DNA from: Panopea generosa
Lineage: Eukaryota; Mollusca; Bivalvia; Adapedonta; Hiatellidae
Length of the DNA: 64,000 nucleotides
Reading direction: 5' to 3'
Assembly: GCA_029582155.1 (NCBI GenBank)
Contig: CM055903.1
Location: 38,598,853-38,662,852 of the forward strand
The notes below the pieces were generated by a model that searched no databases, was not told the origin of the DNA, and saw nothing but the letters and a program-made list of their open reading frames with translations. Each line of letters opens with the position of its first letter. Within the stretch, counting starts at the first letter, position 1. The translations under genes were made by a program, and so were the position numbers. Shown here in pieces: positions 1-12,430 of this stretch.

Positions 1-169
1 CTACAAGTTAGGGTTACATTCAGTTTGGTTACACATCTGCTGACTTTTCCTGGTCACCGGCTCAACCTCAAATTAGCATACAGTACTTGATAATTTTAGG
101 GAACCAGGCAGCAAACATTTTTGCTGTTTGACGCTGCTGAACTCAGCCCAGTATTATCATGGCGGACAT

Positions 170-378
170 TAGTTTAAACTTATTATTTTTAATTTGATTG
201 TGAAACAAGTTCTTACAACTTAGACAAATCACGCTCGAAGCCTTCCTAGTTAAAACCAGTACTAAGCATATGCGGATAAAGTGTCTTGCTCAAGGACATC
301 ACATAGCCGCCGCAGAGGATTGAACCCATGACCCTCCGATCATAGGGTCGGTTCGCTAACACTTGACCACGCATTCCA
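170..378 (-). mobile_element. SINE family C, tRNA-headed
   Basis: On the minus strand this begins with a tRNA-like head (box B-like GGGTTCAATCCTC). A body with CTTGAGCAAGACACTTTATC and GCATATG follows, and it ends in a TTTAAACT tail. The same order of blocks recurs at 19127-19332 (+) and 17890-18076 (-). It explains the short minus-strand frame here. Confidence 0.75.
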
Positions 379-1900
379 CACTTAATATTGTGCCATACAT
401 TCAGGATTCGGTTTCTAAAATTTGTACTGTATGTCACTGAAGCATGACTTCTGCACTTACAAAGAAACCCTGTTTATTATCAAATTCAAGATTATGGAAC
501 ATGAACTCAAACTTAACGTTTATCTGTTTTCAAAGTCACACATTTTATGTATAATTTGTCAATCTTTATCTGAAATTTGAATATGCCAGACTTCAAGTTT
601 TTTGTGCTGTGAAACTATTTTTTTGTCCAGTATTCAAAGATGACTACTTCAAGATATTTCGTGTTTTTTTTACTCCTATCTCTGTCTTAAAAAATACAAA
701 AAAAAAAAAGAGTAAATTTCTCTTTACATGAGTAATTGAAACCCCTTTACCATTCCGTATATAAATAAACAAAAATGCGTGGATGTAATTATTGCATTAT
801 CTGTTATTCTCCGACAAAATGTGGTCTGTTTAACATAAGGCCTAAATTAAGATATTGTTTGTTTGCCCTTTACCATCCCATAATTTTCATCTTTGGTAGG
901 TAGACCGTATGTAACTTATATCATATTTTACATTTTGTATTTTGTCGGATGTAACTTCAATTATTACCTTATCCTGGCATATTATCTCTTTAATTAAATA
1001 ACCAGTAACTAAAGATGGTCATTCGATAAAGAAATGAACAACATATTTTATGATTGATAAACATTTTCATGAATTTTCATCACCTTCAGTGATGATTTTT
1101 TGTCCCGTTCAAACTAAATTTTATGGATATGAGAAACCGTTTATGGGGTGCTGTAGAAAAAGAAAATCAATTTTGTAGATAAAATGGAAACGTCGGATGT
1201 TATCCAACAAACAAGAAAAATAACTATTTATTTGTGAATAAAATAGAATGGTTAGAGTAGGAATATCGTCAGGTAGATAAGTAAACGACAAACAAACAAT
1301 ATTTTATTTTTGGCCTAGTCTGACCTGTCATCATTTTCGTAATTTCTTAAAATAACTACAGCTAGCACATGCAGGTAGAAAATGCACATTGTGATATTTA
1401 TATACAGACTAGATCATTTTGTTTACGCAGTTTTTGTTGCTCTGATTTGAAGGATTCATCTGGCAATACAATGTAAATAAACCAAATCTAAAAAGTCTGC
1501 ATGCATGCATAAATGCTATAAAAATCTTTGATATTGCAGTTGCATGTGAATTAATTAAATATTGTCAGTTTAATTTTCCCACGGTGCTTCTGTTACTTTG
1601 AAGAATATAAAAATATATGTTTATAATGGAAGCAGGAACTACAATTATTCCTGTACTCTGTATAAAGTTGAGATTATCATTAATGGTCTACTTTGCCAAC
1701 AAAGTGTCCCAGTAGGACAGAGCCTTACATGGGCTCTGTAGAGAAAAAGTCTCTGCTATGTCCCGACTTGTAGGGTGGGGCAGGGTTGCAATTGACCAGT
1801 GCATTAATTGCATATAAGCTATGTTTTGAAAATGATGTTTAGATAAGACAAAATTCAAAGAACAGTAGAAAGTTGGATATCAATATTTAAATATTCACTT
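379..1900. other. intronic or intergenic AT-rich DNA, nothing recognised
   Basis: There is no coding frame, tandem array or clear repeat. A short A-run lies near 700 and TGCATGCATGCAT lies near 1500. Confidence 0.6.
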
Positions 1901-1904
1901 CCTT

Positions 1905-2105
1905 CATAGTGGATAGGTCTAAATTACCATCTGAAGTTATCATCTCTCACTGCTGAGTATGCGGGTTTGAGTCCTGGGTCTGGCACAAAAACTTTATATG
2001 AAAAGTTTGCCAGTTGACGGTTGATATACCGGTATATACATCTGGGGTTTGCCTTCACCATTAAAATTGGATGCTATAATGGAACAAGTAAAATGTGTTG
2101 CTTTA
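1905..2105 (+). mobile_element. SINE family B, degraded copy
   Basis: A box-B-like GGGTTTGAGTCCTGG is followed by TTATATGAAAAGTTTGCCAG and a body ending ATTGGATGCTATAATGG. This is the same order as in the better copy at 15000-15213. The tRNA head is badly eroded. Confidence 0.5.
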
Positions 2106-2163
2106 TTTCGCTTTTAAAACAAAAACCAACTGTTCACTTGTTGACATGGAGTCAGTTGTTTAG

Positions 2164-2208
2164 GTTTAACCATTGCTCTCAGGCTGAGAGCAATAATTGT
2201 TGTTAAAC
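2164..2208. repeat. perfect short palindrome inside a larger hairpin
   Basis: ATTGCTCTCAG and CTGAGAGCAAT are perfect 11-base arms around one base (2172-2194). They are flanked by the further pair GTTTAAC / GTTAAAC. The right part (AGCAATAATTGTTGTTAA) also occurs near 18190, so this may be the end of a dispersed element. Confidence 0.5.
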
Positions 2209-2757
2209 AGAGAGCATGATGGGAGTGAATATTTTTTTGTGTGAAATCCAATATAAACCCTGATAACTTCTGAACTGTAATTTATATAGTATATAATATA
2301 AGCATGTTTGGGTGGAACATGTATAATAGACTATGAGCCCCTTCGTTCTCCCATAGTGCATTGCTTTCCTCTATACCAGGTCATATTTGTAAGCAAATCT
2401 CCACCCCCAACCACTGGAAGTAAACAATTTTTTTCAGAATCCTAAACCAGAGTCTGACAATAAATTTTGATTGTGAAAATGTTCACGACATGTTTTATGG
2501 CAATTTTATGGCTTTGGCTTTTCGCTTGTCATATTTTATTTAAAAAAATTGACATTGTATATTTGATTACTCTACACTTGTGAAACCTAATGCTTTTAAA
2601 GTTGTAGGGTGTTTTTGCTCCATTAGATGTAGTGTTTCCTTTTTTTTTCTTTTTGCGTAATATAAAGTAGTCTCTTTTGAAATTGAGATTTTTATGGAAA
2701 ATAATTTATTATAATGGTTTTATTAAATTCTTAATTTCAAACAGGTAGGTAGCAGAA

Positions 2758-3046
2758 GCCGGGCTCGATTAGCTCAGTCGGTTACGCGTCTGACTATCAA
2801 TCCAGGGGTCTAGAGTTCGAATCCCCCGCCCAGCAACAGTCTCCGTGATGATTGATATACGACATTGTGTCTCATTCTCATTTGTCTCTCACCACTGATT
2901 CAAGTGGGAAAGTTATCAGTTACTTGCAGAGATGGGGTGTGCTTGAGTACTGGTTTATCCCAGGAAACAGTGGTTAGGTTAACTGATCATCTGTTAGCCC
3001 TCGATGGCATAAAAATGATGCTTAATATTCAATAAATCAATCAAAC
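2758..3046 (+). mobile_element. SINE family A, tRNA-Lys-like, near full length
   Basis: The head has an A box (TTAGCTCAGTCGG, about 2769-2781) and a B box (GAGTTCGAATCCC, about 2813-2825), resembling tRNA-Lys. The body carries GATTCAAGTGGGAAAGTTAT, GAGATGGGGTGTGCT, CAGTGGTTAGGTTAACTGAT and CCTCGATGGCATAAAAATGA. It ends in an ATTCAATAAATCAATCAA tail. This is the best copy of the most abundant SINE in the window, with about ten copies in both orientations. It is a Pol III transposon fossil, not a tRNA gene, because the cloverleaf is not maintained. Confidence 0.88.
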
Positions 3047-3294
3047 AGGAAGCACAGTTAACACATCAGTCACTATTATATACCTGGTGGACCTCAAATA
3101 TAATGAACGTTTAAATATTTTGAATTATAAGAAAAGTGTAAAAAAGTAACATTGCACTTGAAATTTTCAAACAAAATTCTTCATTACATATTTATTGCAC
3201 ACATACACATAAAAATTCATTCATTCTATGCAAAATTTATGAGGAAAAAAATATGTATGAATGAAGCCATTTTCATGTCTGTTGGTAAGCGGTT

Positions 3295-3298
<4 letters not shown>

Positions 3299-3331
<33 letters not shown>
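3299..3331. repeat. (AT)n microsatellite
   Basis: About 16 uninterrupted AT dinucleotides lie just left of a MITE-like element. Confidence 0.95.
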
Positions 3332-3333
<2 letters not shown>

Positions 3334-3342
3334 CGGCAAGAA

Positions 3343-3527
3343 CTCAGTTAAGGCCATATCACATGTTTAATTGCTAGATTATCATCAAATCTTTTCTTAA
3401 AATGATGGAGTGGGTGAGGATTTATTTTTTTATGAAAATAAAAAGGGTCGGGGCGGCATGAACATTAGGGGGCAGGAGGGGATGATAATCTAGCAATTAT
3501 ATTATTATGGCCTAAGGTTTAACTGAG
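3343..3527. mobile_element. MITE-like element 1 with long terminal inverted repeats
   Basis: The left end reads CTCAGTTAAGGCCATA and then AATTGCTAGATTATCATC. The right end is the reverse complement: GATGATAATCTAGCAATT, then TTATGGCC and TTAACTGAG. The interior is AT-rich with AAAATAAAAAGGGTCGGGGC. There is no coding capacity. Related fragments lie at 33690-33800 and, inverted, at 28551-28690. The autonomous partner is unknown. Confidence 0.75.
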
Positions 3528-4844
3528 GCCTGTTTCACTAACAATGTTAGTTTACAAACTTTTTGGTGTAAAATATGAATAAAAAGTCAAGAAATTCATT
3601 TAGTGTTTCGCTTACATCATTTTACAAACTTCAGTAAACCTTGTAAATAGTCTCCTTTGTGAAATTGGCAAAATGAAATGTTCCTGGGTGTCACAATTTG
3701 TTTGTACGAAAATCTTTAGATATACGAATGTTAGTGAAGCAGGTCCCAGTTCTTAAATTCCAACCCTGGAATATAATTTTGTTGATGTTTCTTTGTAAAC
3801 TTGGCACAGTGATACACTGTACTAGTTTTATATTTAAATGACATTATTTTCAATAATTCTAAAATCTAAATGATTTTTAAAAAAAAACACAAAAAAATTC
3901 AAAATTTTCTATTCTAAAATCGAGAAAATTGCAGAAGTTTTGACGGATTGTATGAAATGCCTTCATTGCGTCAGTATGAGACAGGATGTTCCTATGCCAG
4001 CAAGGCATTGTCTTTGTTACAGTTAATATAGAATTACGAGGAATGGTAATTTCCGTGTTCATGATTTCACGTCCACCACGGGAGCCGTTAATAACTGGTT
4101 ATGATTATCAGTCTAATTCCCCGACAACTCCTTAAAAGGAAATGTGGCACGTTAAGTAGCTAGCATAAACAATGGAGGCTCCCTACGAATCCTCGCGGTA
4201 GACACAGACATAGGAAGTTGGGATATATTTCACAGTGTTTCCTGCACAATAATCTCACATTATTAATGGTTATATTAAGATCTGTCTGCATTCAGCTTTC
4301 TGTTCTTCTTTCCGAGCATTGAAAGCTAATATGTTATTAATAATTCAAAACATGTTTTCATTTACTTGCACTGTCGTTTATGGCAAAATGGTCAAATATG
4401 TAAATATGAGAGATATAAACAAAATAAAAACAAACTAGATTCTGAGTAATGATTTCCACTGTTAGATGATGTTTGACCACAGATTACTGTCAGACAGGTC
4501 GGCTGTTTGTATTCTGTTCTGTATTTTAATTGGAAATGCAAGATGTACTATCTGTCCCCAGAGAGGAACTCTGGGTTTTGTATTCAACGCTGCAGTAAGT
4601 GGATTTACTATTTTATTGAGCAGTTGAAGGGAAAACATATTATTGGATTGTCTTTGATAAACTAACTTTGAGAGCAGTTCCAGACATACATTAATAGTAC
4701 TTGAGTACTAGATACCAACATCAGTACGTTACGAGCAATCTGAACTCTTCCTGCACTGTTTTCAAAGGCCTTCTGTGATTGGTGTGGGAAAACGCGTATC
4801 TATGGAGTAAAGGGATAATCAGGTTGTAAATGAGTGCACTTCAT
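3528..4844. other. non-repetitive DNA, no gene seen
   Basis: About 1.3 kb without array or SINE. The stretch around 4060-4230 is less AT-rich than its surroundings and could be a conserved non-coding block. Nothing in it is diagnostic. Confidence 0.5.
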
Positions 4845-5590
4845 CATTCCCGTACAAGTGCACCCTGTTTGCATCTTGAGTACACTCCGTTTGTGTCCCA
4901 AAAATATTCTGCTTTTGTTCCGAGCACATTCCATTAGTATCCAATGTACACTTTATGCTCCGAATATGCTCCGTTTGTGTCTCGATTACATTTCTTTTGT
5001 GTCCCCAAAATATACATCATGTGTATCTATTTGTGTCCCAAAAACACTTCATTATTGTCCAGAGTACACAACGTTTGCCCCGAGTACACACTGTTTGTGT
5101 CACAAGTATACTTTATTTGTGTTTCGAATGCACTCTGTTTGCCCTGAGTACACACTGTTTGTGTCACGAAATCATTTGTGTTCCAAGTGCACTCTGTTTG
5201 CCTCAGAGTACACACGGTTTGTGTCAAGAGTATACTCTGTTTTCCCCAGAGTACACACGGTTTGTGTCAAGAGTATACTCTGTTTGCCCCAGAGTACACA
5301 CGGTTTGTGTCAAGAGTATACTCTGTTTGCCCCAGAGTACACACGGTTTGTGTCAAGAGTATACTCTGTTTGTCCCAGAGTACACACGGTTTGTGTCAAG
5401 AGTATACTATGTTTGCTCCAGAGTACACACGGTTTGTGTCAAGAGTATACTCTGTTTGCCCCAGAGTACACACGGTTTGTGTCAAGAGTATACTATGTTT
5501 GCCCCAGAGTACACAGGGTTTGTGTCAAGAGTATACTCTGTTTGCCCCAGAGTACACACGGTTTGTGTCAAGAGTATACTCTGTTTGGGT
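4845..5590. repeat. 22/43-bp minisatellite
   Basis: From about 5190 the unit is 43 bp (for example the CACACGG starts at 5211, 5254 and 5297), with about nine near-identical copies. Each is a dimer of two related half units: AGAGTACACACGGTTTGTGT and AGTATACTCTGTTTGCCCC. Left of 5190 only the roughly 21-22-bp half unit repeats, and it is much more diverged. Because 43 is not a multiple of three and the unit lacks stops, all three plus frames stay open. The 170-257-codon frames here are artefacts. Confidence 0.93.
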
Positions 5591-7960
5591 TCAGATGGAG
5601 TACTTGAATGGTTTCCCATTTGTAACCACCTGTAAGGTGATCATAATAAACTTTTTGAAAAAACTCTCAAGTCGCCAAAGTTCTGTATAACTGAGAATAT
5701 CGTCTGATGCACTTTTAACCTGCAGCACTCTTTGTCAGGAATCAATGCATCATATTTTCCATTTCTATAGTTGTTACATTAGCCCCATTTACTCTTATAC
5801 TTGCATAAATAAATACTATCGCTTACAATTTCTCCATATAGATAGCCATCTAATTTGTGTCATTTACGTTCCTGATTGCTTTTATTTTCACATGCATGAT
5901 ATTTGTCTTGCCGCAGAATGGAATAAAGATCTTGTTGTAACGGAAAACTCCGCAGGGAATTCCACACGTATTACCATTGCACTAGTTAATGTTGATTGAA
6001 TTTGATCAAGTCACTAACTTGTGTGTTTTAAGAGAAAGAAATGTTAAAAATCAATTTTTGTCCATACCCAGGGGACATTTGTTGCTTCCAGCATTTATGG
6101 TAAGGAATAATTTCTTGACGTGGCTATTTAAATAAAGTTTCTATTCACCTTATAAACCTTCTGTGGTTAGAAATAAATATGATAGACGTCACGGTCAAAC
6201 ATTTATTTTTCCGAGATAAAATTGATTCGCCGTCGCTGGTTCTGTTCTGAAGGATAATTTGGTTATCTTGAACATTTGGCCCGCAGATTGCCATATTTGG
6301 CAATGGAGTCTCATTCTAACAAAAGCTGTAAACGTTTTGTTATTTACTTCAAAAGGTTTTCAGATATTGATCTTTTTCGAAAATTTAATTAAAAGAAGTT
6401 TCGGTACTACATGTGAAGCATTATGAAAAGTTATTTTGTATATTATGATTATCTCTATAGATGTTATTTATAGCTGTCATGATTACACCCGATATGATTA
6501 TATCAACACAAGAAAATATGCTTCTGTTTGAATGGTTTAAATCCCTGTCTGCTCCCAACCATTTCTTTAGCTTTCATGATTTGACTTTTCATCTGTATAA
6601 AATTTGAAAGTAAATTTCTTAAACTCTTAGATTAAATGTAAACTGATAGTTAGATCAGAATTTCACACTAACTACACAGATTGCAGGGTACCAAGATAAA
6701 GCCAGGGGTCAGCCATTATTAAGGGTCAACATAAAAATGGAACCCAAAAAAATTGAATTTTAAAAATATTACCAGGAATTATGGGTAATTTTTTCCCAAT
6801 GCAATTCATTTTCAAGTTAGGACACATCCATTATTACAGATACATAAATACCACTTAAAAGGAAGCTACTTGCCTCATGTTCTTATTGTATAATACCAGT
6901 CTCAAGTGCTGGAATGTATCTTGAAGGATTATCAAGTTAGTGCAAAGGAATGCTTCACTTTCATTGGATAGTTTTTCTGTACATGTCGCTATTATTAAAC
7001 ATTGGATAGCAATCTGTTTTAAGTGGCTGTCACATGGTCTTGATTGCATACTGCTTTCAAACTCGTATTTAATTTCTTTTTGATTCTTTTTACAAATTTT
7101 TATAATCCCCTGTTGTGTGTCGCTGATCTCAGACAAGATGAGGATAGGTTTGCTTGCTGGTTAGGTTTTTTTCTCATGTGAGTGAGTGTTAAATTATTTT
7201 AAAAGAATGTAGTGTAAACATATTCTGTATAAAGTATTGAAAAGAATAAAATAATTTACGTTTTTGTATTTGATATTTATTCTTTACTCAAGAACTTTTC
7301 GAGGGAACCTCCCAGGATACCTCTTAATGTGGAACATTGCTCTGAGCATGGGTCAGCCTGACCTCCAGAGGTCAAATACTTTATTGAAAGAGGATTTTAA
7401 AACAAATATATATTTGTGAGCAGAAGACTGTAAATGGCCGGCTTTGATCCATGTTCTGTAGATATCAATATCCTGGGTTTTGATGATAATGAAGGTATGG
7501 CATTTGTCAGAAGGAGATGGCATTACAGCGCAAACACAATGGATTCCATGTTTAGCAAGGGCAATAATTGTTCATCAAACCAGTCTTCCATTCTTTAAAA
7601 ATATCGCTCTTACATGGTTATTGACTGTGGGAGGATAAAAGAACATTTTTATGCAACTATGGATTTATGGATAACCTGATACACTTGTGTGTTAATGACG
7701 TGTATGATTGATAGTATAAACACACATGGAAGTCCATTCTGGTGACCTTGTGATGAGTAAGGTCAGCTAGGATACTTAAGTGGGGGTCTTTAACAGACAA
7801 CATAGTGAAGGAGGGGGAAAATAAAAGAGGAAGTCAATTTAAATGACTAATGAATTTTGACATCGTCACCCTAGGTAATAATTTCACTACTGTGTATATT
7901 TACAAGATTCAGGGAAGAAATCTAAAAGCTTATATAAACCACTCTTTACTTCACTTTGTG
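5591..7960. other. non-repetitive DNA, no gene seen
   Basis: About 2.4 kb of AT-rich sequence. Short frames at 5745-5999 (+) and 6855-7136 (-) have no recognisable motif and are not called. Confidence 0.5.
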
Positions 7961-8090
7961 GGTAGAACCAGTACTGAGTGTTCTAGGTAGAACCAGTACT
8001 GAGTGTTCTGGGTAGAACCAGTAACCCAGTACTGAGTGTTCTGGGTAGAACCAGTACTGAGTGTTCTGGGTAGAACCAGTACTGAGTGTT
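7961..8090. repeat. 25-bp tandem repeat
   Basis: The unit GGTAGAACCAGTACTGAGTG plus TTCTG is present about five times, with one copy carrying a small internal duplication (CCAGTAACCCAGTAC). Confidence 0.92.
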
Positions 8091-8093
8091 GTT

Positions 8094-8185
8094 TGTTTTT
8101 GAGAGGTACAGGGTCCAGTTGGGGATCAAACCGGCAACCTCTGTAGTGAGCAGTGAATATTCTTTCCACTACACCACAGTACTAA
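8094..8185 (-). mobile_element. SINE family D head fragment
   Basis: On the minus strand, CTGTGGTGTAGTGGAAAGAA is followed by GAGGTTGCCGGTTTGATCCC. These are A-box- and B-box-like segments of a tRNA-derived head. Similar heads occur at 40735-40825 and 60680-60800, also on the minus strand. Confidence 0.55.
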
Positions 8186-8423
8186 GTATATATTTATATC
8201 ACAACTGTAATGTAAATCACTGTCTCAGATGTTTCCTAACAATTTCAAACCCATGCCATTGTAGAACCTAAAATGGTGGTTTCAATTTTGTCTCACGAGA
8301 CAGCATTCCTGCCTAAATTAACTTGCACCAATGAGAGTGACTTGTATATATGCTGAATTTTCAGTATGAAATAATATAATAAATTCATTCACTCAATTTA
8401 CAAAAAAATAATATTTAAAAAAA

Positions 8424-9930
8424 TCACTCACACACACACTTGCTCACTTACTCCACACACACTCTCTATTCACTCCCTGGCACACATGCTCACTCACTCG
8501 TACACTTACTCACTCACTCCACACATGCCCTCTACTCACTCACTAGCTCATATGCTCACTCAATCACTTACTCATTCATTACACACACACACACACACAC
8601 ACACACTCTACTTACTCACATGCTCACACACTCACTCATTCCACACACATTCTCTACTCACTGGTTCACATGCTCACATCCTCACTCATTCCACACACTC
8701 TCTCTACTCACTCACTGGCTCACATGCTCGCTTACACACTCACTCACACATTCACTCACTCACTCATTACACACACACTCTCTACTTACTCACATGCTCA
8801 CTCTTTCCACACACTCTGTACTCACATACATGCTCACTCACACACTCACTCACTCACTCACACACTCACTCACTCACTCATTCCACACACTCTCTTTTCA
8901 CTCACTGGCTCACATGCTCACTCACTCACTCACTCATTCCACACACTCTACTCTCTCACTGGCTCACATGCTCACTCACTCACTCACACTTACACACTCA
9001 CTCATTCCACACACACTCCTTACTGACTCACAATTTAGCTCACTCACTCAATCACTCACTCATTCCACACACACACTCTACTCACTCACTGACTCACATG
9101 CTCACTCACACACTCACTCACTCATTCCACACACACTTTCTACTCACTCACTGGCTCACATGCTCACTCACTCAACTAACCCACTCACTCATTCCACACA
9201 CACTCTCTACTTACTCACTGGCTCACATGCTCACTCACTCAGTCACTCACTCACTCCACACACACTCTCTACTCACTCACTGGCTCACATGCTCACTCAC
9301 TCATTCCACACACTCTACTCTCACTGGCTCACATGCTCACTCACTCACTCACTCACTCACTCATTCCACACACACTCCTAACTGACTCACAATCAAGCTC
9401 ACTCACTCATTCCACACACATTCTACTCACTCACTGGCTCACATGCTCACTCACACACTTACTCACTCATTCCACACACACTTTCTACTCACTCACTGGC
9501 TCACATGCTCACTCACTCACTCAACTAACCCACTCACTCATTCCACACACACTCTCTACTTACTCACTGGCTCACATGCTCACTCACTCACTCACACTCA
9601 CTCACTCACTCACTCACTCATTCCACACACACTCTCTACTTACTCACTAGCTCACATGCTCACTCACTCACTCACTCACTCACTCACTCACTCACTCACT
9701 CACTCACTCACTCACTCACTCATTCCACACACACAGTTTCTAATCACTCACTGGCTTACATGCTCACTCACTCAACTAACCCACACACTCATTCCACACA
9801 AACTCTCTACTTACTCACTGGCTCCCATGCTCACTCACTCACTCACTCACTCACTCACTCACTCACTCACTCACTCACTCACTCCATACACACTCTCTAC
9901 TCACTCACTGGCTCACATGCTCATTCTCTC
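8424..9930. repeat. CACT-rich satellite (complex 60-110-bp units)
   Basis: Runs of (CTCA)n alternate with a longer motif, TCATTCCACACACACTCTCT followed by ACTCACTCACTGGCTCACATG. Unit length varies with the number of CTCA steps. The pure tetranucleotide runs are longest near 9661-9720 and 9834-9880. All three plus frames are open for up to 313 codons (THSLTHS-like), which is an artefact of stop-free repeats. Confidence 0.95.
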
Positions 9931-10307
9931 ATGCATGTATTCATCCTTTCATTCCTAAATATGGCAGATTGTTTGACATTTAGGCAGTGTCTCTGTTTTT
10001 CTGCTAATTTGTTCCAAGAAGTTTCATTGGCTGCAAACCTAGAATTATAGTACAATAAATGTTGTAGGTCAGACAGGTTTAGTTTTCCCAGAAGTCTTCT
10101 GACTATGTCTTCTGTATATGTCACAGATCAAAATAGATGCCCAAAATAGGGACATAGTTGCATAATTAACTAATGAATTTAAAGCTACAAAAGCCAGTTG
10201 CCAGTTAATTAGGGAGTCGTATACTGGGTATATGCCATATATGTGGTAAAAACTATGTTAAACCCCATTAAAACAATGTTTCTGCAATTTATCTGTGTTA
10301 CGCTTGT

Positions 10308-10500
10308 AGTGACGGAGTGGTCAGCAATAACATATCAAGATCACTTTCTTCTCGCTGCTAAGGTTGTGGGTTCAATTTCAGCTTGAAGAAGTTTTTACAC
10401 GAGAAGGTTTGTCAGTTGTTTGTGAAAGGGCTGGTTGGGTCTAGTCGGAGGTACTTCATCATCTGAGGATGCTATAATGGCCTCCTCTATTAAATAATAT
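10308..10500 (+). mobile_element. SINE family B, degraded copy
   Basis: CTGCTAAGGTTGTGGGTTCAA (B-box region), GAGAAGGTTTGTCAG and the ATGCTATAATGG tail block appear in the family order. Confidence 0.55.
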
Positions 10501-10567
10501 AACTAAACACTTTAGGTTGTCATTTGTCAAATATGCTGATTAATCAATGTATGCATTGACTGATTGA

Positions 10568-10770
10568 CTGAGTGAGTGAGCGAGTGGGAGTGAGTGAGTG
10601 AGTGAGTGAGTGAGTGAGTGAGTGAGTAAGTGAGTGAGTGAGTAGAGAGTGTGTGTGGAATGAGTGAGTGAGTTGTTTGAGTGAGTGAGTGAGTGTGTGT
10701 GTGAGTGAGTGGAGAGTGTGTGTGGAGTGAGAGTGAGTTAGTTGAGTGAGTGAGTGAGTGAGTGAGTGCA
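10568..10770. repeat. inverted copy of the CACT-rich satellite
   Basis: (GAGT)n with TAGAGAGTGTGTGTGGAATG is the exact reverse complement of the long motif of the 8424-9930 array, about 640 bp away in opposite orientation. Confidence 0.93.
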
Positions 10771-10774
10771 TTCA

Positions 10775-11208
10775 ATAATTATTCATTCTTTCATTTTTCT
10801 TTATTATATTTTTGCTTGATTCCAATGCTTCCACTGTCAACTTGTAGTTTACATTAATGTATTCAAGTGAAATAGTCAAAATGTTTATTTAAAACTCTCA
10901 CGCTGATCAAACATTGACATGGAATGAATGGCGATAAAAATTTGTTTCTGTGGTTCACTATGAGATTTGTAGAATCCCCTCTCATGGTAATTACCATCTT
11001 TATATATGATTGACCCCATATTTAAGTTGAAAGGGTTCCCTATTATATTGTCCTGTCGTATTTACCTCTTCACAGTTCAAGTATTTTGGCAAATATGAAT
11101 GCAAATTTGAGAATTTTGTAACCCAACGGATAAAAATAAAATTTCTTCATTCATGTGAAAAACAGGCTAATTATTGAAGTGGTAGTTGATCTTGAATATC
11201 AAACCGAC
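10775..11208. other. non-repetitive AT-rich DNA
   Basis: No gene, array or repeat was recognised. Confidence 0.55.
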
Positions 11209-11425
11209 CCAGTGCAAGAGAATGAAAAGTTATGGCAGCCCAGCACAAGTGAATGAAAAGTAATGGTGGCCCAGCAGATGAGAATGAAAAGTAATGACAG
11301 ACTAGCACAAGAGAATGAAAAGTTATAGCAGCCCAGCACAAGTGAATGAAAAGTAATGGTGGCCCAGCACAAGAGAATGAAAAGTTATGACTGCCCAGCA
11401 CAAGAGAATGAAAATTCATGGCAGT
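11209..11425. repeat. 31-bp minisatellite, seven copies
   Basis: The unit is CCCAGCACAAGAGAATGAAA plus AGTTATGGCAG. Copies differ at a few positions (AAGAG/AAGTG, GGCAG/GGTGG). Confidence 0.93.
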
Positions 11426-12255
11426 TTTTACAAACTGCAGTTTGTACTCCATTCCCCTTTCCCATGGAGAAAATTTTTCTTATTTTGAAAAGTTGATGAA
11501 GGGTATGTGAGTGTGTTGAACGGGGTGGGGAACATTTCAATAGGCTAAACTTAGAAGCTTTAATTATATGACAGTTATTTAAAGTGAAACTCACTGGTTC
11601 ACTACATTACATATTATTGAGGAACAAATTTGTGCATCTGCAGGGTATAATTGATTGCTACCATTGATTCAATGCGATGACACAATCATAATGCTAAGCC
11701 ATTTGTAAAACTCGCTCAAAGTGGAAAGTTATAAAGGGGAATTAGGTGTAATTATTAAATAGAAAAGGATTTTGTTTGATTCTTCAGATAAGAAAAACCC
11801 ATCAACCAGACATGTTTTGTGATCAATGTGTTATGATATTTTGATAAAGACAGATCAAACAAAACATACCCAAATACCGAACAGTTTCTTAGATCAACAT
11901 TACATGTAATATTTTGTCATTTGGTTATCGTCCATTCCTAGAGAAAGCCGATGTTCATCTCAGGAAGACGTTTATTTTTTATGCCAATTTTAGTATGTTT
12001 TTATATCCATAGTTTCTCTGAGGTCAAGTATTTCTGCTGTAGTCTCAGTATATGGGACATGGCATTTGATGCAACAATAATTGAGCTTAGATTGACAATC
12101 ATGTCCACTTTTTATTGTCTTAGACGTAACATAGTCTGCGGCAAAGCGCCTCCAGAAAGACATCTCTGAGTGCTTACGATACCAGGCTGATCAATCGAGG
12201 TTCGATTAGGTTAATTTATGCGTAGCAAACACATTGAATAATTATTTCAACTGAA
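11426..12255. other. non-repetitive DNA, no gene seen
   Basis: There may be an eroded tRNA-like head near 12130-12210 (GGTTCGATTAGG). Otherwise nothing is recognised. Confidence 0.45.
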
Positions 12256-12430
12256 TTGGAGCTCAGTTCAATCCAAAAATTTTATGTGAGAAAGTTTATC
12301 ACCAAGTACTTGCGGAAGGATGGTTGTTCTGCTAAGATCTATTCTGAGGATACTCCAGGTCGCAGTTTCTATAAATATAAATTAATGAAGGTCATTTTGC
12401 ACACAATGACCTGGCTCCTGTTTTACAGAC
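12256..12430 (+). mobile_element. SINE family B body fragment
   Basis: TTTTATGTGAGAAAGTTTAT, then TACTTGCGGAAGGATGGTTG and TCTATTCTGAGGATACTCCA, match the body of the 15000-15213 copy. Confidence 0.65.

Noticed and set aside
2758-2830. possible tRNA gene (A and B boxes, Lys-like)
   Set aside because: The acceptor stem does not pair, and the segment is joined to a SINE body and tail present in about ten copies.
4834-5607. 257-codon Cys-rich plus frame (and two more in other frames)
   Set aside because: All three frames of the 43-bp array are open, so cysteine content is not evidence of a secreted protein.
8440-9381. 313-codon plus frame rich in Thr, His, Ser and Leu
   Set aside because: Pure product of the CACT satellite. 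The other plus frames are open too.
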